Shown here piece after piece: positions 41,271 through 52,663 of a stretch of DNA of 64,000 nt (the stretch's first letter is position 1; the number at the start of each line of letters is the position of its first letter). The notes beneath the pieces were generated by a model that did not search any database, had not been told where the DNA came from, and saw only the letters and a program-made list of their open reading frames with translations. Location of the stretch: positions 1-64,000 of the forward strand of contig NZ_JBHSXH010000015.1 in assembly GCF_042662625.1 (NCBI RefSeq), given 5' to 3'. This DNA comes from Halopelagius fulvigenes. GTDB lineage: Archaea; Halobacteriota; Halobacteria; Halobacteriales; Haloferacaceae. The translations under genes and the position numbers were made by a program.

Positions 41271-41909
41271 ATGAACGTACTACTACTCGGTGCAAGCGGA
41301 CGAATCGGCCAACGAATCGCGAACGAACTCCTCGAACGCGACCACGGGGTCACCGGGGTCTCCCGAAGCGGTGACGTCGGCGGAATCGACGACCCCGACT
41401 TCGAGGCGGCCGCCGGCGACGCGACCGACTCCGACGACATCGCCGACCTCGCAGAGGGTCACGACGCCGTCGCGTCCGCCCTCGGTCCGAGCGAGGGTCA
41501 GGACCCGGACGTACTCGTGACGATGGCGAAGGCCGTCGTCGAGGGGATGCGGGACGCGGGCGTCGACCGACTCGTCTGGACGGGCGGCGCCGGCGGTCTG
41601 AAGGTCGGCCCCGACACGCGACTCGTAGAGACCGAGGACTTCCCCGAGGAGTGGGAGCCGGTGGCTCGCGCCGCTATCGACGCCTACGAGGTGATTCGGG
41701 ACGCCGACGACCTCGAGTGGACGTACCTCGCGCCCGCCGCACTCATCGAACCCGGCGAACGGACCGGCGAGTACCGGACCGCCGACGGTGAACTCGTCAC
41801 CGACGAGGGCGGCGATAGCTACATCTCGATGGAGGACTTCGCGGTCGCGTTCGTCGACGAACTCGAATCCGGCGACGCCGTCCACACCTACCTCGGAACC
41901 GGTTACTGA
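41271..41909 (+). CDS. NAD(P)-binding SDR-type protein
   Basis: A 212-residue atypical short-chain dehydrogenase. The Rossmann motif is MNVLLLGASGRIGQRIANELLERDH at the extreme N-terminus; the start at 41271 is chosen so that this motif begins the protein. VDRLVWTGGAGGL (about 96-108) and LEWTYLAPAALIEPGERTGEYR match NAD(P)H-binding flavin-reductase-like relatives. The Tyr-X3-Lys catalytic pair is not obvious, as is common in this subgroup. The substrate is unknown, and it is a single gene. Confidence 0.87.
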   Translation: MNVLLLGASGRIGQRIANELLERDHGVTGVSRSGDVGGIDDPDFEAAAGDATDSDDIADLAEGHDAVASALGPSEGQDPDVLVTMAKAVVEGMRDAGVDRLVWTGGAGGLKVGPDTRLVETEDFPEEWEPVARAAIDAYEVIRDADDLEWTYLAPAALIEPGERTGEYRTADGELVTDEGGDSYISMEDFAVAFVDELESGDAVHTYLGTGY

Positions 41910-42002
41910 GCCGCGCTGACCGCCCACCGCCCGCGGTCTCTCGGAGTTCAGACGGGTCCTTCGAACCGAAACTAACTTTCTCGGGTCGGGTGCATCTCCG
42001 GC

Positions 42003-43277
42003 GTGAACCGGGATACGCTGCAGTTTTACTCGCTCTACCTCACGCGGTTCGCCGGCGGGTTCGGCTTCATCACGCTCGTAACCCTGCTGGGAAAGTACAT
42101 CAACGTCCTCGACCCCTCGGCGGTGACGATTATGGGAGTCACGCTCGGCGCGGGGTTCGTCATCGGGATGTTCACGACGGGGTTCACACTGGCGCAGACG
42201 GTCACCGTCGTGCCCCTCGCGTGGGCGGGCGACCGCTTCGACAAGCGGACCGTCCTCCTCGGAACGCTCCTCCTCGGCGCCGTCGCGTACGGCCTCTTTC
42301 CGCTGGTCGATTCGAGCCTCTCTTTCGTCCTCGCGCGGGCGTTGCAGGGCGTCGCCGTCACGGGTGCGAGCCTCATGTCTCTGGCCCTCGTCGGTGAACT
42401 CGCGGCGACCGGGACGCGGGCGAACCGCATCGGGAAGGCCAACGCCGCCGCCTTCGCCGCCTCCATCGTCGGCAGCATCTCCGCCGGCCTCCTGTACGAC
42501 GCCCTCGGCTTCTCGCCCGTCTTCTCGATAATCGTCGCTCTCCTCTCCGTGGCCACGGTCGGCGTCTGGTTCCTCCTCGACCCCGACGAGACGACCATCC
42601 GCGGTTTCCCCTTCTCGGACCTCGCCCTCAACCGGCGCATACTCACGATAGCGACGTTCCGGACGCAGTACGCCGTCGCGGTCACCCTCGTCCGGACGTG
42701 GGTGCCCATCTACGCGGGCGTCGCCGCCGCAAGCGGCGGACTTGCCTACGGCGGTCTCGCCGTCTCCGTGACCGTCGTCGCCGAGAAGTTCACCAACATG
42801 CTGTTCCAACCGACGATGGGCCGATACTCCGACGAGTACGGCCGCGCGGCGTTCGTCTTCGTCGGCGGCGGCTTCTACGGACTCGTCGCCCTCTGCGTCC
42901 CGTTCTCGCCCGCCATCGGCGCCCTCGGCCTGCCGGACGCGCTCCCGGTTCTCGGTCCCCTCTCGCCCGCGTTCCTCCCCCTCGTCGGCCTCTCCGGACT
43001 CCTCGGCGTCGCCGACAGCCTGCGCGAACCCGCGAGCATGGCGCTGTTCGCCGACGAGGGAACCGAGGACGGCGGCGTCGCCTCCTCGTTCGGCATCCGC
43101 GACCTGCTCTGGCGGCCGGGAAGCGTCGCCGCGCCCTTGCTCGGCGGCTACCTCATGGCCGACGTAGGCATGGAGTGGGTGTTCTACGTCGGCGGTCTGT
43201 TCGCCCTCACCGGCGTCCTCACCTTCCTCGCCGTCCTCGTCCGCGACTTCGGCGCGGGCGCACTCACCGAGTGGTGA
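42003..43277 (+). CDS. MFS transporter
   Basis: A 424-residue major facilitator carrier with 12 predicted helices, starting with GTG (NRDTLQFYSLYLTRFAGGFGFITLVTLLGKY). The loop between helices 2 and 3 has the family signature as LAWAGDRFDKRTVLLG (motif A). It has no extra domains. The substrate cannot be assigned; there are no tell-tale sugar- or drug-specific motifs, and the neighbours (NAD(P)-binding protein, hydrolase-like protein) do not form an evident pathway. Confidence 0.88.
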   Translation: MNRDTLQFYSLYLTRFAGGFGFITLVTLLGKYINVLDPSAVTIMGVTLGAGFVIGMFTTGFTLAQTVTVVPLAWAGDRFDKRTVLLGTLLLGAVAYGLFPLVDSSLSFVLARALQGVAVTGASLMSLALVGELAATGTRANRIGKANAAAFAASIVGSISAGLLYDALGFSPVFSIIVALLSVATVGVWFLLDPDETTIRGFPFSDLALNRRILTIATFRTQYAVAVTLVRTWVPIYAGVAAASGGLAYGGLAVSVTVVAEKFTNMLFQPTMGRYSDEYGRAAFVFVGGGFYGLVALCVPFSPAIGALGLPDALPVLGPLSPAFLPLVGLSGLLGVADSLREPASMALFADEGTEDGGVASSFGIRDLLWRPGSVAAPLLGGYLMADVGMEWVFYVGGLFALTGVLTFLAVLVRDFGAGALTEW

Positions 43278-43348
43278 CGGTCGGGAGGGTCGCTCCGCCC
43301 GCCCCCTCTCGGGCCTAGTGTCAATACGCTCTCAGCCGTAGCGGACGT

Positions 43349-44782
43349 ATGGACCGACTCAGCACTCCCGCGAGGCAGCGACTCCTCGCGTCGCCCCTCG
43401 GTGCGGCGGCGGCGACTCGGCCGTTCGAGTCGTTGAAGACCCGTTCGCTCCCCCGCAAGTTCTCCGGGTACCGCGCGCGGGCGGCGGCGGACGTGGCCCT
43501 CGGGTCGGGTCCGGCGGCGTACCTCCGCGAGGCGGACGCGCCGCCGGCCCCCCACCTCCACGACAGAATCGAGACGGCCCTCGCGCGGTACGCCGACGTC
43601 CGCGAGGCGTACGAGGAACTGCTCGAACGCTGGGAGGCCGTCTTCTGGGGCGACGTGACCGCCGGCCCGGACCAACGGGTCGAACTCGAACGCGAGCGAC
43701 GGCGAATCTCGGAGGCGCACGCCCGCCCGGACGACGTGTTCGGGTTCCTCGCGCGGGACCACTACGTCCCGCCGGTGAAGTACGACGTGCCGGACCCGGA
43801 CGCCGCCGCGGAGAAGTGGGCGCGCGAACTCGCCGAACCCGAACGCCTCTACGGCTTCTCCGACGCCACGGTGACGGAGGCGCTTCCGCGCGTCACCCGG
43901 TCGGCGACGGTCACCGGCCCGGGGACGACGGAGTTCAGACTGCGCTTCGAGACGCCGGCGCTCCACGTCGGCGACACTGCCACCGCCCGCGTCTACGAAC
44001 CCGACGACGCCGAGGGCGCACTGCCGACGTTCGTCTTCTACTCCGAACTCGCGTCGCTCGGCGACCTGCTCCGCTACTGGCCCGAGGAGGAGGCCGTCGG
44101 CCGCCGCCTCGCCCGCGAGGGGTACCGCGTCGTCCTCCCCGACGCGCCGTGGCACGCCCACCGCGAACCGCGCGGGGGGTACAGCGGCGAACCGTTCCTC
44201 GCCCGCGCGCCCGTCGGGATGTTCGAACTCTACGCCGCGGCGTCGAAGGAGGCGGGCGTCCTCGTCGATTGGGCACGGACGGAGGGCGCGCCCCGCGTCG
44301 GCGTCGGCGGTATCGGACTCGGTGGCACCGTCGCCCTCCACGTCGCCGGTCGGTGCGACCTGTGGCTCGAGTCGATGCGCCCGGAGTTCGTCGCGCCCGT
44401 CGGCGCGCCGGGCGCGGTGGACCAGACCATCACGTCGAGCGATCTATTCGAGGCCCTCGACGTGGGCGATGCCCTCTCGGCCGCCGGGTGGACAGGCCGC
44501 CGCCTGCGCGAGTTCGCGCCCCTCCTCAACCCGCCCGCGGAGCCGGCGTTGGACCCCGAGCGGATTCTCGCCTTCTACGGTGCGGCGGACGAAACCGCCC
44601 CCGCGGAGACGACGGAGGCCCTCGTCCGACGGTGGCGACTCCCCCGACGGAACGTCACCGAGTGGGACTGCGGCCACGTCGGCGTCCGCACGCGCCTGAT
44701 CCGAGGCGACTCCTACCGACGAGCGGTGACGCGCGAACTCGACCGACAGACGATGCAGACGGAGACGGGCGCGACGGCCTGA
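43349..44782 (+). CDS. Alpha/beta-hydrolase-like protein lacking the nucleophile
   Basis: A 477-residue protein with a helical N-terminal half (1-170) and an alpha/beta-hydrolase-like C-terminal half (about 200-470, resembling ABHD18/DUF2048 proteins). The nucleophile elbow reads VGVGGIGLGGTVAL, so the central residue of G-X-S-X-G is Gly rather than Ser, while the candidate Asp (FYGAADETAP) and His (WDCGHVGV) positions remain. Either it is a non-catalytic hydrolase fold or the true nucleophile is elsewhere. There is no signal peptide. It follows the MFS gene by 71 bases in the same direction. Confidence 0.78.
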   Translation: MDRLSTPARQRLLASPLGAAAATRPFESLKTRSLPRKFSGYRARAAADVALGSGPAAYLREADAPPAPHLHDRIETALARYADVREAYEELLERWEAVFWGDVTAGPDQRVELERERRRISEAHARPDDVFGFLARDHYVPPVKYDVPDPDAAAEKWARELAEPERLYGFSDATVTEALPRVTRSATVTGPGTTEFRLRFETPALHVGDTATARVYEPDDAEGALPTFVFYSELASLGDLLRYWPEEEAVGRRLAREGYRVVLPDAPWHAHREPRGGYSGEPFLARAPVGMFELYAAASKEAGVLVDWARTEGAPRVGVGGIGLGGTVALHVAGRCDLWLESMRPEFVAPVGAPGAVDQTITSSDLFEALDVGDALSAAGWTGRRLREFAPLLNPPAEPALDPERILAFYGAADETAPAETTEALVRRWRLPRRNVTEWDCGHVGVRTRLIRGDSYRRAVTRELDRQTMQTETGATA

Positions 44783-45013
44783 GAGTCGCTGAGAGCGACG
44801 GCTACGACCCGATCCGCCCCCCGCTAAGTTCTCCCTTTGAAACTGTTTCACCAGCTAGCGCCGGCGTAATCGCAGGATGGGGGCGGGGACGCCCCGGGCG
44901 GGTGACCCCTGCGTTTCGACCGTTTCAATCGTCCAACCGTCGGCGACGTTTATCCGGCTTCTCTCCCATGTGAGGAGTACACAGCCCCGGTACGGATCCG
45001 GGAGGTGCCCCGA
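44783..45013. other. Intergenic region with promoter of a small gene
   Basis: No gene is seen in these 231 bases. A TATA-like GTTTATC at 44948-44954 and a strong GGAGGTG ribosome site at 45001-45007 serve the 47-residue gene that follows. Confidence 0.5.
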
Positions 45014-45157
45014 ATGCAAGAACACGAACGACCCACGGAACGTCGGACGGTGACCATGGTCTCGGAAATCAAACGCCACCTCCGGCGAGCGCTCGCGAAG
45101 GCGTGCGTCGCGTTGACCGGGTTGACGCTCGCCTTCCTGCTTGCGCCGGTCTGGTGA
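45014..45157 (+). CDS. 47-residue single-helix membrane protein
   Basis: An ATG at 45014, six bases after GGAGGTG, opens a frame of 47 residues. The first half is charged and basic at its end (EIKRHLRRALAKA), and the second is one transmembrane helix (CVALTGLTLAFLLAPVW). The strong ribosome site, upstream TATA-like box and hydrophobic pattern make it a credible small gene. The basic-in topology places the N-terminus in the cytoplasm. I recognise no family. It converges with thrS, 161 bases away. Confidence 0.65.
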   Translation: MQEHERPTERRTVTMVSEIKRHLRRALAKACVALTGLTLAFLLAPVW

Positions 45158-45318
45158 ACGACGCCGGAACGGACCACTCGTCCCTCCGGGTGGGACGAGA
45201 CGAACGGAGCGACGGGCGGCACGCCTCGAACTGAGGGTGCGGTCCCGTCGAAACGACTTCCGCGGCGAACCGCCGCAAGGACGGTAGCGAACGAGGCGAA
45301 TCCGACCGCTCGACGGGG

Positions 45319-47244
<1,926 letters not shown>

Positions 47245-47340
47245 ACCCGGTGGGAGTCGGAGCGGACGAATAAGTGTTTTTGAGTGCCGCTACGGGTTCC
47301 CACGGCGCGACCGAGACGCGGACGATGCGGTTCCCGTCGG

Positions 47341-47886
47341 TCAGTCCTGTCCGGTTTCTATCTCGACTCCCTCGAACGTCGTCTCCACCGTCTCGCCGTA
47401 CCGGTTCCCGTTCGTCTCGTCGTGGCGCTTGAACGTCGGCGGCGCTATCTCGACGTGGAGGTCGTACGTCCCGTCGCCCGGCAGTTCGACGTTCGCCCCG
47501 TAGTGGTGGACGCCGGGGTGCCACAGGAACGGCGTCTCGACCGGTCCGACCGTCTCCCCCTCGCCTTCGAGCGTCACCGTCACGTCGAGGTGGGGGACGA
47601 ACCGCTTGTCCGCGCCGTCGGTGACGACGATTTCGACGTGGCAGTTCTCCTCGTCGGGTTCGACGAACTCGAACTCGCCCTCGTCGCGGAGTTCCCACAT
47701 GCCCTCGGCCTCCTCCTGCGCGAACCCGACGTAGTAGTCGCCGACCCGCGTCACGTCGCCCGTATTTGCGACGCTCGTCATCATGTAGGTGGCCGACGAG
47801 TGGTACGCCTCGCCCTCGGTGCGGGCCATCTGCAGTTGGTTCCTGTCCACCTCGTCGCTCGGCTCTTTCTCGGGTTTCTGCGGCAT
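47341..47886 (-). CDS. P19/Tp34-family (Fe2+-uptake-associated) protein
   Basis: A 181-residue protein beginning at 47886 (MPQKPEKEPSDEVD); the longer frame to 48282 crosses the promoter of the divergent gene and is rejected. The core is a beta-sandwich of the P19/Tp34 kind, with SSATYMMTSVANTGD, FLWHPGVHHYGANVELPGDGTYDLHVEIAPP and KRHDETNGNRY. Homologs bind Cu/Fe next to FTR1 permeases. Here no signal peptide is seen and no permease is near, so a cytoplasmic or unusual role is possible. Confidence 0.75.
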   Translation of the reverse strand: MPQKPEKEPSDEVDRNQLQMARTEGEAYHSSATYMMTSVANTGDVTRVGDYYVGFAQEEAEGMWELRDEGEFEFVEPDEENCHVEIVVTDGADKRFVPHLDVTVTLEGEGETVGPVETPFLWHPGVHHYGANVELPGDGTYDLHVEIAPPTFKRHDETNGNRYGETVETTFEGVEIETGQD

Positions 47887-48076
47887 CGTGAAATCGCGTC
47901 CAAAGTGGTGCGGAACGCGCGTAAGCGTGCTGGCCTCCCGCCGGTTCGAGGCACCGTTCGGTCCGTCGAACCGGTACCCTCGGTCGAAGGTGTGACCCTC
48001 CGTACCATCTCCCCGGACTGAGATACTCGCACTCAGCGAGAAGACTTTAGACGGTGAAAAGACACGAACAATCGTT

Positions 48077-49024
48077 ATGGATGTCGAACGAATGTCACGA
48101 CGCGAAACGCTCGTCGGAGCCGGTGTCGCTGTGGGTGCAGTCGGCGTGCCGGGCCTCGTCGGGAGCGTCTCGGCCGAGGAGACGACGACCGAGGAGGCGG
48201 CAGACGAGGAAACGACGGAGTACGAGCAACCGGACGAGGAGGGAACGCTCGCGGCCTGTTCGTTCAACGTTCGGTACGACAACCCGGAGGACGACTATCC
48301 GTGGGAGGCGCGCCTGCCGCGAGTCGTCGAGGTGGTGGACCAACTCGACCCCGAACTCCTCGGTATCCAAGAGGCGCAACCGAACCAGTTCGCCGACCTG
48401 CGAGAGACGGTCACCGACTACGAGTGGTACGGCGTCGGCCGCGAGGGCGGCGACGAGAGCGAAGCCGTCCCCATCGCATGGGTGTCGGACCAGTTCGAGG
48501 AACGGGACAGAGGGGTGTTCTGGCTCTCGCCGACGCCCGATGAACCGAGCATCGGGTGGGGTGCCGAGAACCCGCGAATCTCGACGTGGGCGAGTCTGAC
48601 CCACGGCGAGACGGGCACCGACCTCTGGTTCTGCAATACGCACTTCTCCCACGTCGACCCTGAGGCCCGCCGCGAATCGGCCAACATCATCCGGGAACGG
48701 GCGATGGAACGTTCGGAGAACGGCGAGATGGTCGTCATCACGGGCGATCTCAACTCCATCCCGACGGAACCGCCGTACCACATCATCGCGGGTCGGACGG
48801 GCGCCGGTCCGAGTCCCGTCGTCGACGGCCGTCGCGAGGCCGGAACGAATTCGGTGTACGGTCCGTGGGGCACGTTCCACGGCTTCACCGACGAGTTGAA
48901 GGACCGAATCGACTACGTCTTCACCCCCGAGGAGGCCAAGGTACTCCAGTACCGGACCCTCGGAATCCGTGAGGGGGCGTACCGGTCGGACCACCTACCG
49001 GTCATCGCGCACTTCGAACCCTGA
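48077..49024 (+). CDS. Tat-exported endonuclease/exonuclease/phosphatase-family protein
   Basis: A 315-residue secreted phosphoesterase. The N-terminus has a twin-arginine signal (MSRRETLVGAGVAVGAVGVPGLVGSVSA, cleavage near residue 34), then an acidic linker. The EEP fold (about 60-315) shows FNVRYDN, ELLGIQEAQPNQF (metal Glu), WFCNTHFSHVD, ITGDLNSIP (metal Asp/Asn) and YRSDHLPVIAHF (catalytic Asp-His). It may degrade extracellular DNA, nucleotides or phospholipid head groups; sequence does not decide. It is divergent from the P19/Tp34 gene. Confidence 0.88.
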   Translation: MDVERMSRRETLVGAGVAVGAVGVPGLVGSVSAEETTTEEAADEETTEYEQPDEEGTLAACSFNVRYDNPEDDYPWEARLPRVVEVVDQLDPELLGIQEAQPNQFADLRETVTDYEWYGVGREGGDESEAVPIAWVSDQFEERDRGVFWLSPTPDEPSIGWGAENPRISTWASLTHGETGTDLWFCNTHFSHVDPEARRESANIIRERAMERSENGEMVVITGDLNSIPTEPPYHIIAGRTGAGPSPVVDGRREAGTNSVYGPWGTFHGFTDELKDRIDYVFTPEEAKVLQYRTLGIREGAYRSDHLPVIAHFEP

Positions 49025-49108
49025 CGGGACGGGCGGTCGTCCCCGCGGTCGGGTCTCCGCCGAGTGGCCCGACCACACGCTTAACTGTCGCGCCGCGGAG
49101 ATTCGGAT

Positions 49109-50596
49109 ATGCGATTCGACAGACAGAGCGGCGTCTTCATGCATCTGACATCGCTCCCCGGGCCGCACGGCATCGGCGACTTGGGGGACGGTGCCCGGAC
49201 GTTCGTCGATTGGCTCGACTCGGCGGAGCAGTCGCTGTGGCAGTTCTGTCCGCTCGGTCCCACGGCGTCGGTCCTCGGCAACTCGCCGTACCAGTCGTAC
49301 TCGGCGTTCGCCGGGAACCCCCTGTTGGTCAGCCTCGAACGACTCCGAGAGCGGGGGTACCTGACGGACGACGAGTTGGAACCTGTCCCCGACTTCTCCG
49401 ACCACGAGGTGGAGTACGACCGCGTCGGCGACTACAAGCGCGAGAAACTCCGCGCGGCGTACGACCGATTCGAGGAGGCGGCGACGGGCGACGAACGCGA
49501 GGCGTTCGAGGCGTTCCGCGAGCGAGAGTCCGCGTGGTTGGACGGGTACGCCCTGTTCATGTCGCTCCGGACGAAGTACGACGGCGCGTGGGTGGAGTGG
49601 CCCGAGGAGATACGCACCCACGACGAGGACGCCATCGAACGCCACCGAGAGGAACTGAGCGAGGAGATACGCTACCGCGAGTTCGTCCAGTTCGTCTTCG
49701 ACAGGCAGTGGCGCGACCTGAAGGAGTACGCCAACGAACGCGGCGTGCGGTTGGTCGGCGACCTCCCCATCTACGTCGCCCTCGACAGCGCCGACGTGTG
49801 GGCCGCCCCCGAGGCGTTCGACCTGACCGAGGAGAACGAACCCGCCGTCGTCGCGGGCGTCCCGCCGAACCCCGGCGACGACGGCCAGTCGTGGGGGAAC
49901 CCGCTGTACGACTGGGAGTACCTCCGCGAGAACGACTACGACTGGTGGATGGATCGACTGAAACGCCTCTTCGAACTCGTCGATATCACCCGCATCGACC
50001 ACTTCAAAGGGTTCGACGAGTACTGGGCCATCCCTGCGGGCGAACCGCCGTCCGCGGGCGAGTGGCGGGACGGGCCGGGCGCGGACTTCTTCGAGGCCGT
50101 CGAACGCGAACTCGGCGACCTGCCGTTCGTCGTCGAGGACCTCGGCTTCCTCGACCACGGCGTCGTCTCCCTCCGCGACCGGTTCGACTTTCCCGGCATG
50201 CGCGTCCCGCAGTACGCGGCGTGGTGCGAACAGGGCCACATGTACCAACCGATGCACTACCCCGAGAACTGCGCGGCGTACACTTCGACGCACGACACGG
50301 ACACCCTCGCGGGCTACCACGAGGACCTGCCGGACGACCAGCGAGACTGCCTCCACTACAACATCGGCGCGGACGGGTCGGAGATTCACTGGTCGATAAT
50401 CGACGCCATCTGGCGGTCGAACGCCGTCCTCGCGTTCACGACGATGCAGGACGTCCTCGGACTCGGGTCCGACGCCCGGTTCAACGTCCCCGGCACCGCC
50501 GAGGGGAACTGGCGGTGGCGGTGCACCGAGGAGGGGTTCGACGCCGACTGCGCGAACCGCCTCGCCGGTCTGACCGACGAACACATCCGCGACTGA
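49109..50596 (+). CDS. malQ: 4-alpha-glucanotransferase (amylomaltase)
   Basis: A 495-residue GH77 enzyme that disproportionates maltodextrins. It begins with the typical RQSGVFMHLTSLPGPHGIGDLG, then LVGDLPIYVALDSADVWA, ITRIDHFKGFDEYWAIP (nucleophile Asp region), VVEDLGFLDHGV (acid Glu) and ASTHDTDTLAGYH-like YTSTHDTDTLAGYH; the length matches the family. A TATA element (CTTAACTG, 49079-49086) gives a leaderless start at 49109. Functionally it belongs with the glucoamylase and GH13 amylase at 17.6-24.5 kb, although it is 25 kb away. Confidence 0.95.
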   Translation: MRFDRQSGVFMHLTSLPGPHGIGDLGDGARTFVDWLDSAEQSLWQFCPLGPTASVLGNSPYQSYSAFAGNPLLVSLERLRERGYLTDDELEPVPDFSDHEVEYDRVGDYKREKLRAAYDRFEEAATGDEREAFEAFRERESAWLDGYALFMSLRTKYDGAWVEWPEEIRTHDEDAIERHREELSEEIRYREFVQFVFDRQWRDLKEYANERGVRLVGDLPIYVALDSADVWAAPEAFDLTEENEPAVVAGVPPNPGDDGQSWGNPLYDWEYLRENDYDWWMDRLKRLFELVDITRIDHFKGFDEYWAIPAGEPPSAGEWRDGPGADFFEAVERELGDLPFVVEDLGFLDHGVVSLRDRFDFPGMRVPQYAAWCEQGHMYQPMHYPENCAAYTSTHDTDTLAGYHEDLPDDQRDCLHYNIGADGSEIHWSIIDAIWRSNAVLAFTTMQDVLGLGSDARFNVPGTAEGNWRWRCTEEGFDADCANRLAGLTDEHIRD

Positions 50597-50663
50597 CCGC
50601 CGAAGCCGTCGGATCTTCGGACGATGCGCGGGATTATCTGACAGACCGCCGTAGGCCGCGGCA

Positions 50664-50849
50664 GTGACTCGACGTGACCGACCGACGGTGAACGTCGTCC
50701 AGACGGAGTCGTGGGTCGAACTCCACCTGCGCTTCCTCTCGCACCCACGCCGCGTGACGAAGACCAGAAACGCCCTCTACGAGCGCATCTTCGAGGAGTT
50801 CAACGAGCATCCGGAACGGGTGAAGTTCCCCCTCGGGCGCAACCGCTGA
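50664..50849 (+). pseudogene. C-terminal fragment of an MscS-type mechanosensitive channel
   Basis: About 55 residues read VQTESWVELHLRFLSHPRRVTKTRNALYERIFEEFNEHPERVKFPLGRNR, which matches the end of the cytoplasmic vestibule domain of MscS-family channels. No membrane helices or earlier part of the gene precede it, since malQ ends only 68 bases upstream. It is best seen as a remnant. A standalone small protein is less likely. Confidence 0.6.
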
Positions 50850-50919
50850 GGCGTCGGCCGCCGCGCCCCCGACTTGCGCATCGAAACCCCGAAACGGGCC
50901 GCGGCCCTCTCGCGGCACG

Positions 50920-51837
50920 ATGGAGTTGGAGACAGGTGCCCTCCCCTTGGCGGACGTGGACGGCCCCTTCGACCTGCAGGCGACGGTAGAGAGCGGCCAA
51001 TCGTACCTCTGGGACCGCGCGGACGGTCGGATGTACGACTCGATAGACGTCCACGGCGGCGACGCGTGGTACGAGACGGTCGTCCCGCCGATAGACGGCG
51101 TCTGCGACGAGCGAACGGTCGTCCGCGTCCGACAACTCGGCGACAGGCTGGAGTGGGAGGCGACGGGCGACGCCGTCCCGATTCTCGGACACCTCCTCCG
51201 TCTGGACGACGACTTGGACGCGATTCTCGACGCGACGTCCGACGACCCGCTGCTCGAACGGGCTTACGACGCCTACGAGGGGATGCGCATCGTCCGCGAC
51301 CCGCCGTTTCCCTGCCTGATCTCGTTCATCTGCTCCGCGCAGATGCGCGTCTCCCGCATCCACGGGATGCAGATGGCCCTCGCGGAGGCGTACGGCGACG
51401 AAATCGAAGTCGGGGGGCGGACGTTCGACGCGTTCCCCGCGCCGGACCGCCTCGCGGAACGGACGGAGGCGGAACTGCGCGGGTTGGGCCTCGGGTACCG
51501 CGCGCCGTACGTCCAGCGAACCGCCGAGATGGTCGCAAGCGGCGAGGACCCCCTCGACGCGACGGAACTGGGGTACGAGGCGGCCCGCGACAGACTCACC
51601 CGGTTCGTCGGCGTCGGCGACAAGGTGTCCGACTGCGTCCTCCTGTTCTCGCTCGGGTTCCTCGAAGCCGTCCCACTCGACACGTGGATCAAGTCGGCGA
51701 TAGCCGACCACTACCCCGACTGCGGCCGGGGAACGTACGCCGAAACCTCGCGGGCGATTCGGCGGCGACTCGGCGGCGAGTACGCCGGATACGCGCAGAC
51801 GTACCTCTTTCATTACCTCCGCGGAGGCGGCGAGTGA
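50920..51837 (+). CDS. ogg: 8-oxoguanine / alkyl-base DNA glycosylase (OGG1-AlkA type)
   Basis: A 305-residue HhH-GPD base-excision glycosylase with an N-terminal OGG1-like beta domain (1-100: PFDLQATVESGQSYLWDR) and a helical domain. The helix-hairpin-helix reads VGVGDKVSDCVLLFSLGFLEAVPLDTWIK (about 226-254): Lys in GDKVSD is the candidate Schiff-base nucleophile and Asp in PLDTW the catalytic acid. FICSAQMRVSRIH is the helix before the substrate pocket. It removes oxidised or alkylated bases. It is a single gene. Confidence 0.9.
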   Translation: MELETGALPLADVDGPFDLQATVESGQSYLWDRADGRMYDSIDVHGGDAWYETVVPPIDGVCDERTVVRVRQLGDRLEWEATGDAVPILGHLLRLDDDLDAILDATSDDPLLERAYDAYEGMRIVRDPPFPCLISFICSAQMRVSRIHGMQMALAEAYGDEIEVGGRTFDAFPAPDRLAERTEAELRGLGLGYRAPYVQRTAEMVASGEDPLDATELGYEAARDRLTRFVGVGDKVSDCVLLFSLGFLEAVPLDTWIKSAIADHYPDCGRGTYAETSRAIRRRLGGEYAGYAQTYLFHYLRGGGE

Positions 51838-52045
51838 GAGGTCGAGAGCGAGGCGGACGGAGCGAAGCGGACGACCCTCGCGGTGGGTGTGAGCGGCGGA
51901 GTTCGCGACGTCTCTCCCCGGCGGTGTCCGGTCGTCCCGCCGTGGATCTCTCACTCTGTACCGGACTCTCTCGGCGTCTAGAGACTCATTTCGCGTGAAG
52001 CGCGGGCGAAGTTTCTTGCCGCAGGCAACGCTACGTTCTACTGTC

Positions 52046-52471
52046 ATGGATTGCAGAGTCGTCGTCGAGGCCGCAGTTCCGGTGTACGACGTCGAGACGC
52101 CCGACGAAGCCATCCGCATCGGCATCTCGAAGACGGGCGAGATGCTCAATCCGGACCTCAACTACGTCGAGATAAACATGGGGTCGCGGACCTCCCCGTC
52201 GGGCGAGGAACTACCGCCCGCGTTCATCGCCGCAGACGAGGCGCTGGTCGCCCTCGAACTGGAGATGACCGTCTTCAACGTCGAACAGGAGGAACACGCC
52301 TCTCGAATCGCGCGGAAGGAGATCGGCCAACTCCTCGAGAACGTCCCGTTGAAGATTCTCCGAGTCGAAGAGCTGCCGGACGAGGAGGACGATCACGAGG
52401 AGTCCGACACCGCGGACGACGGTGACGACGACCTCATCCCCGAGTTCGAGGACCTCGTAGACGACTCCTGA
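52046..52471 (+). CDS. DUF555 / UPF0212 protein
   Basis: A 141-residue conserved archaeal protein of unknown function. The core (residues 1-105: MDCRVVVEAAVPVYDVETPDEAIRIGISKTGEMLNPDLNYVEINMG...) is the DUF555 domain, and the last 35 residues are an acidic haloarchaeal tail. The start at 52046 is chosen because the family begins at this Met; upstream codons add unrelated sequence. It is alone and convergent with the UPF0058 gene. Confidence 0.9.
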   Translation: MDCRVVVEAAVPVYDVETPDEAIRIGISKTGEMLNPDLNYVEINMGSRTSPSGEELPPAFIAADEALVALELEMTVFNVEQEEHASRIARKEIGQLLENVPLKILRVEELPDEEDDHEESDTADDGDDDLIPEFEDLVDDS

Positions 52472-52663
52472 CGCGCCTCCGCGGCGACTCCCTCATCCGC
52501 TCTTCTCCCGAACGTGCCGTTAAGAAGGGTATAACGAAGCGCGCTCCGCTCTGCTATCGTATCGGTGCGGCACCGTGCGACTCTCGACGCACGGTCTTTC
52601 CGCGCGCCGATAGTAGTCACTCGTAGGTGTAACTGACTGGGAGTAACTGCGTTGGTTGTTCTC
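52472..52663. other. Convergent intergenic region with no gene seen
   Basis: 192 bases between two convergent genes. It contains a TATA-like GTATAACG near 52529-52536 and the imperfect stem CACCGTGCG/CGCACGGT (52570-52578, 52588-52595). Either could belong to a small RNA, but I see no firm evidence. Confidence 0.3.

Noticed and set aside
47887..48282. N-terminal extension of the P19/Tp34 gene
   Set aside because: It would cover the divergent promoter and start of the EEP-family gene, and its Ser/Thr/Ala translation has no homology to the family.
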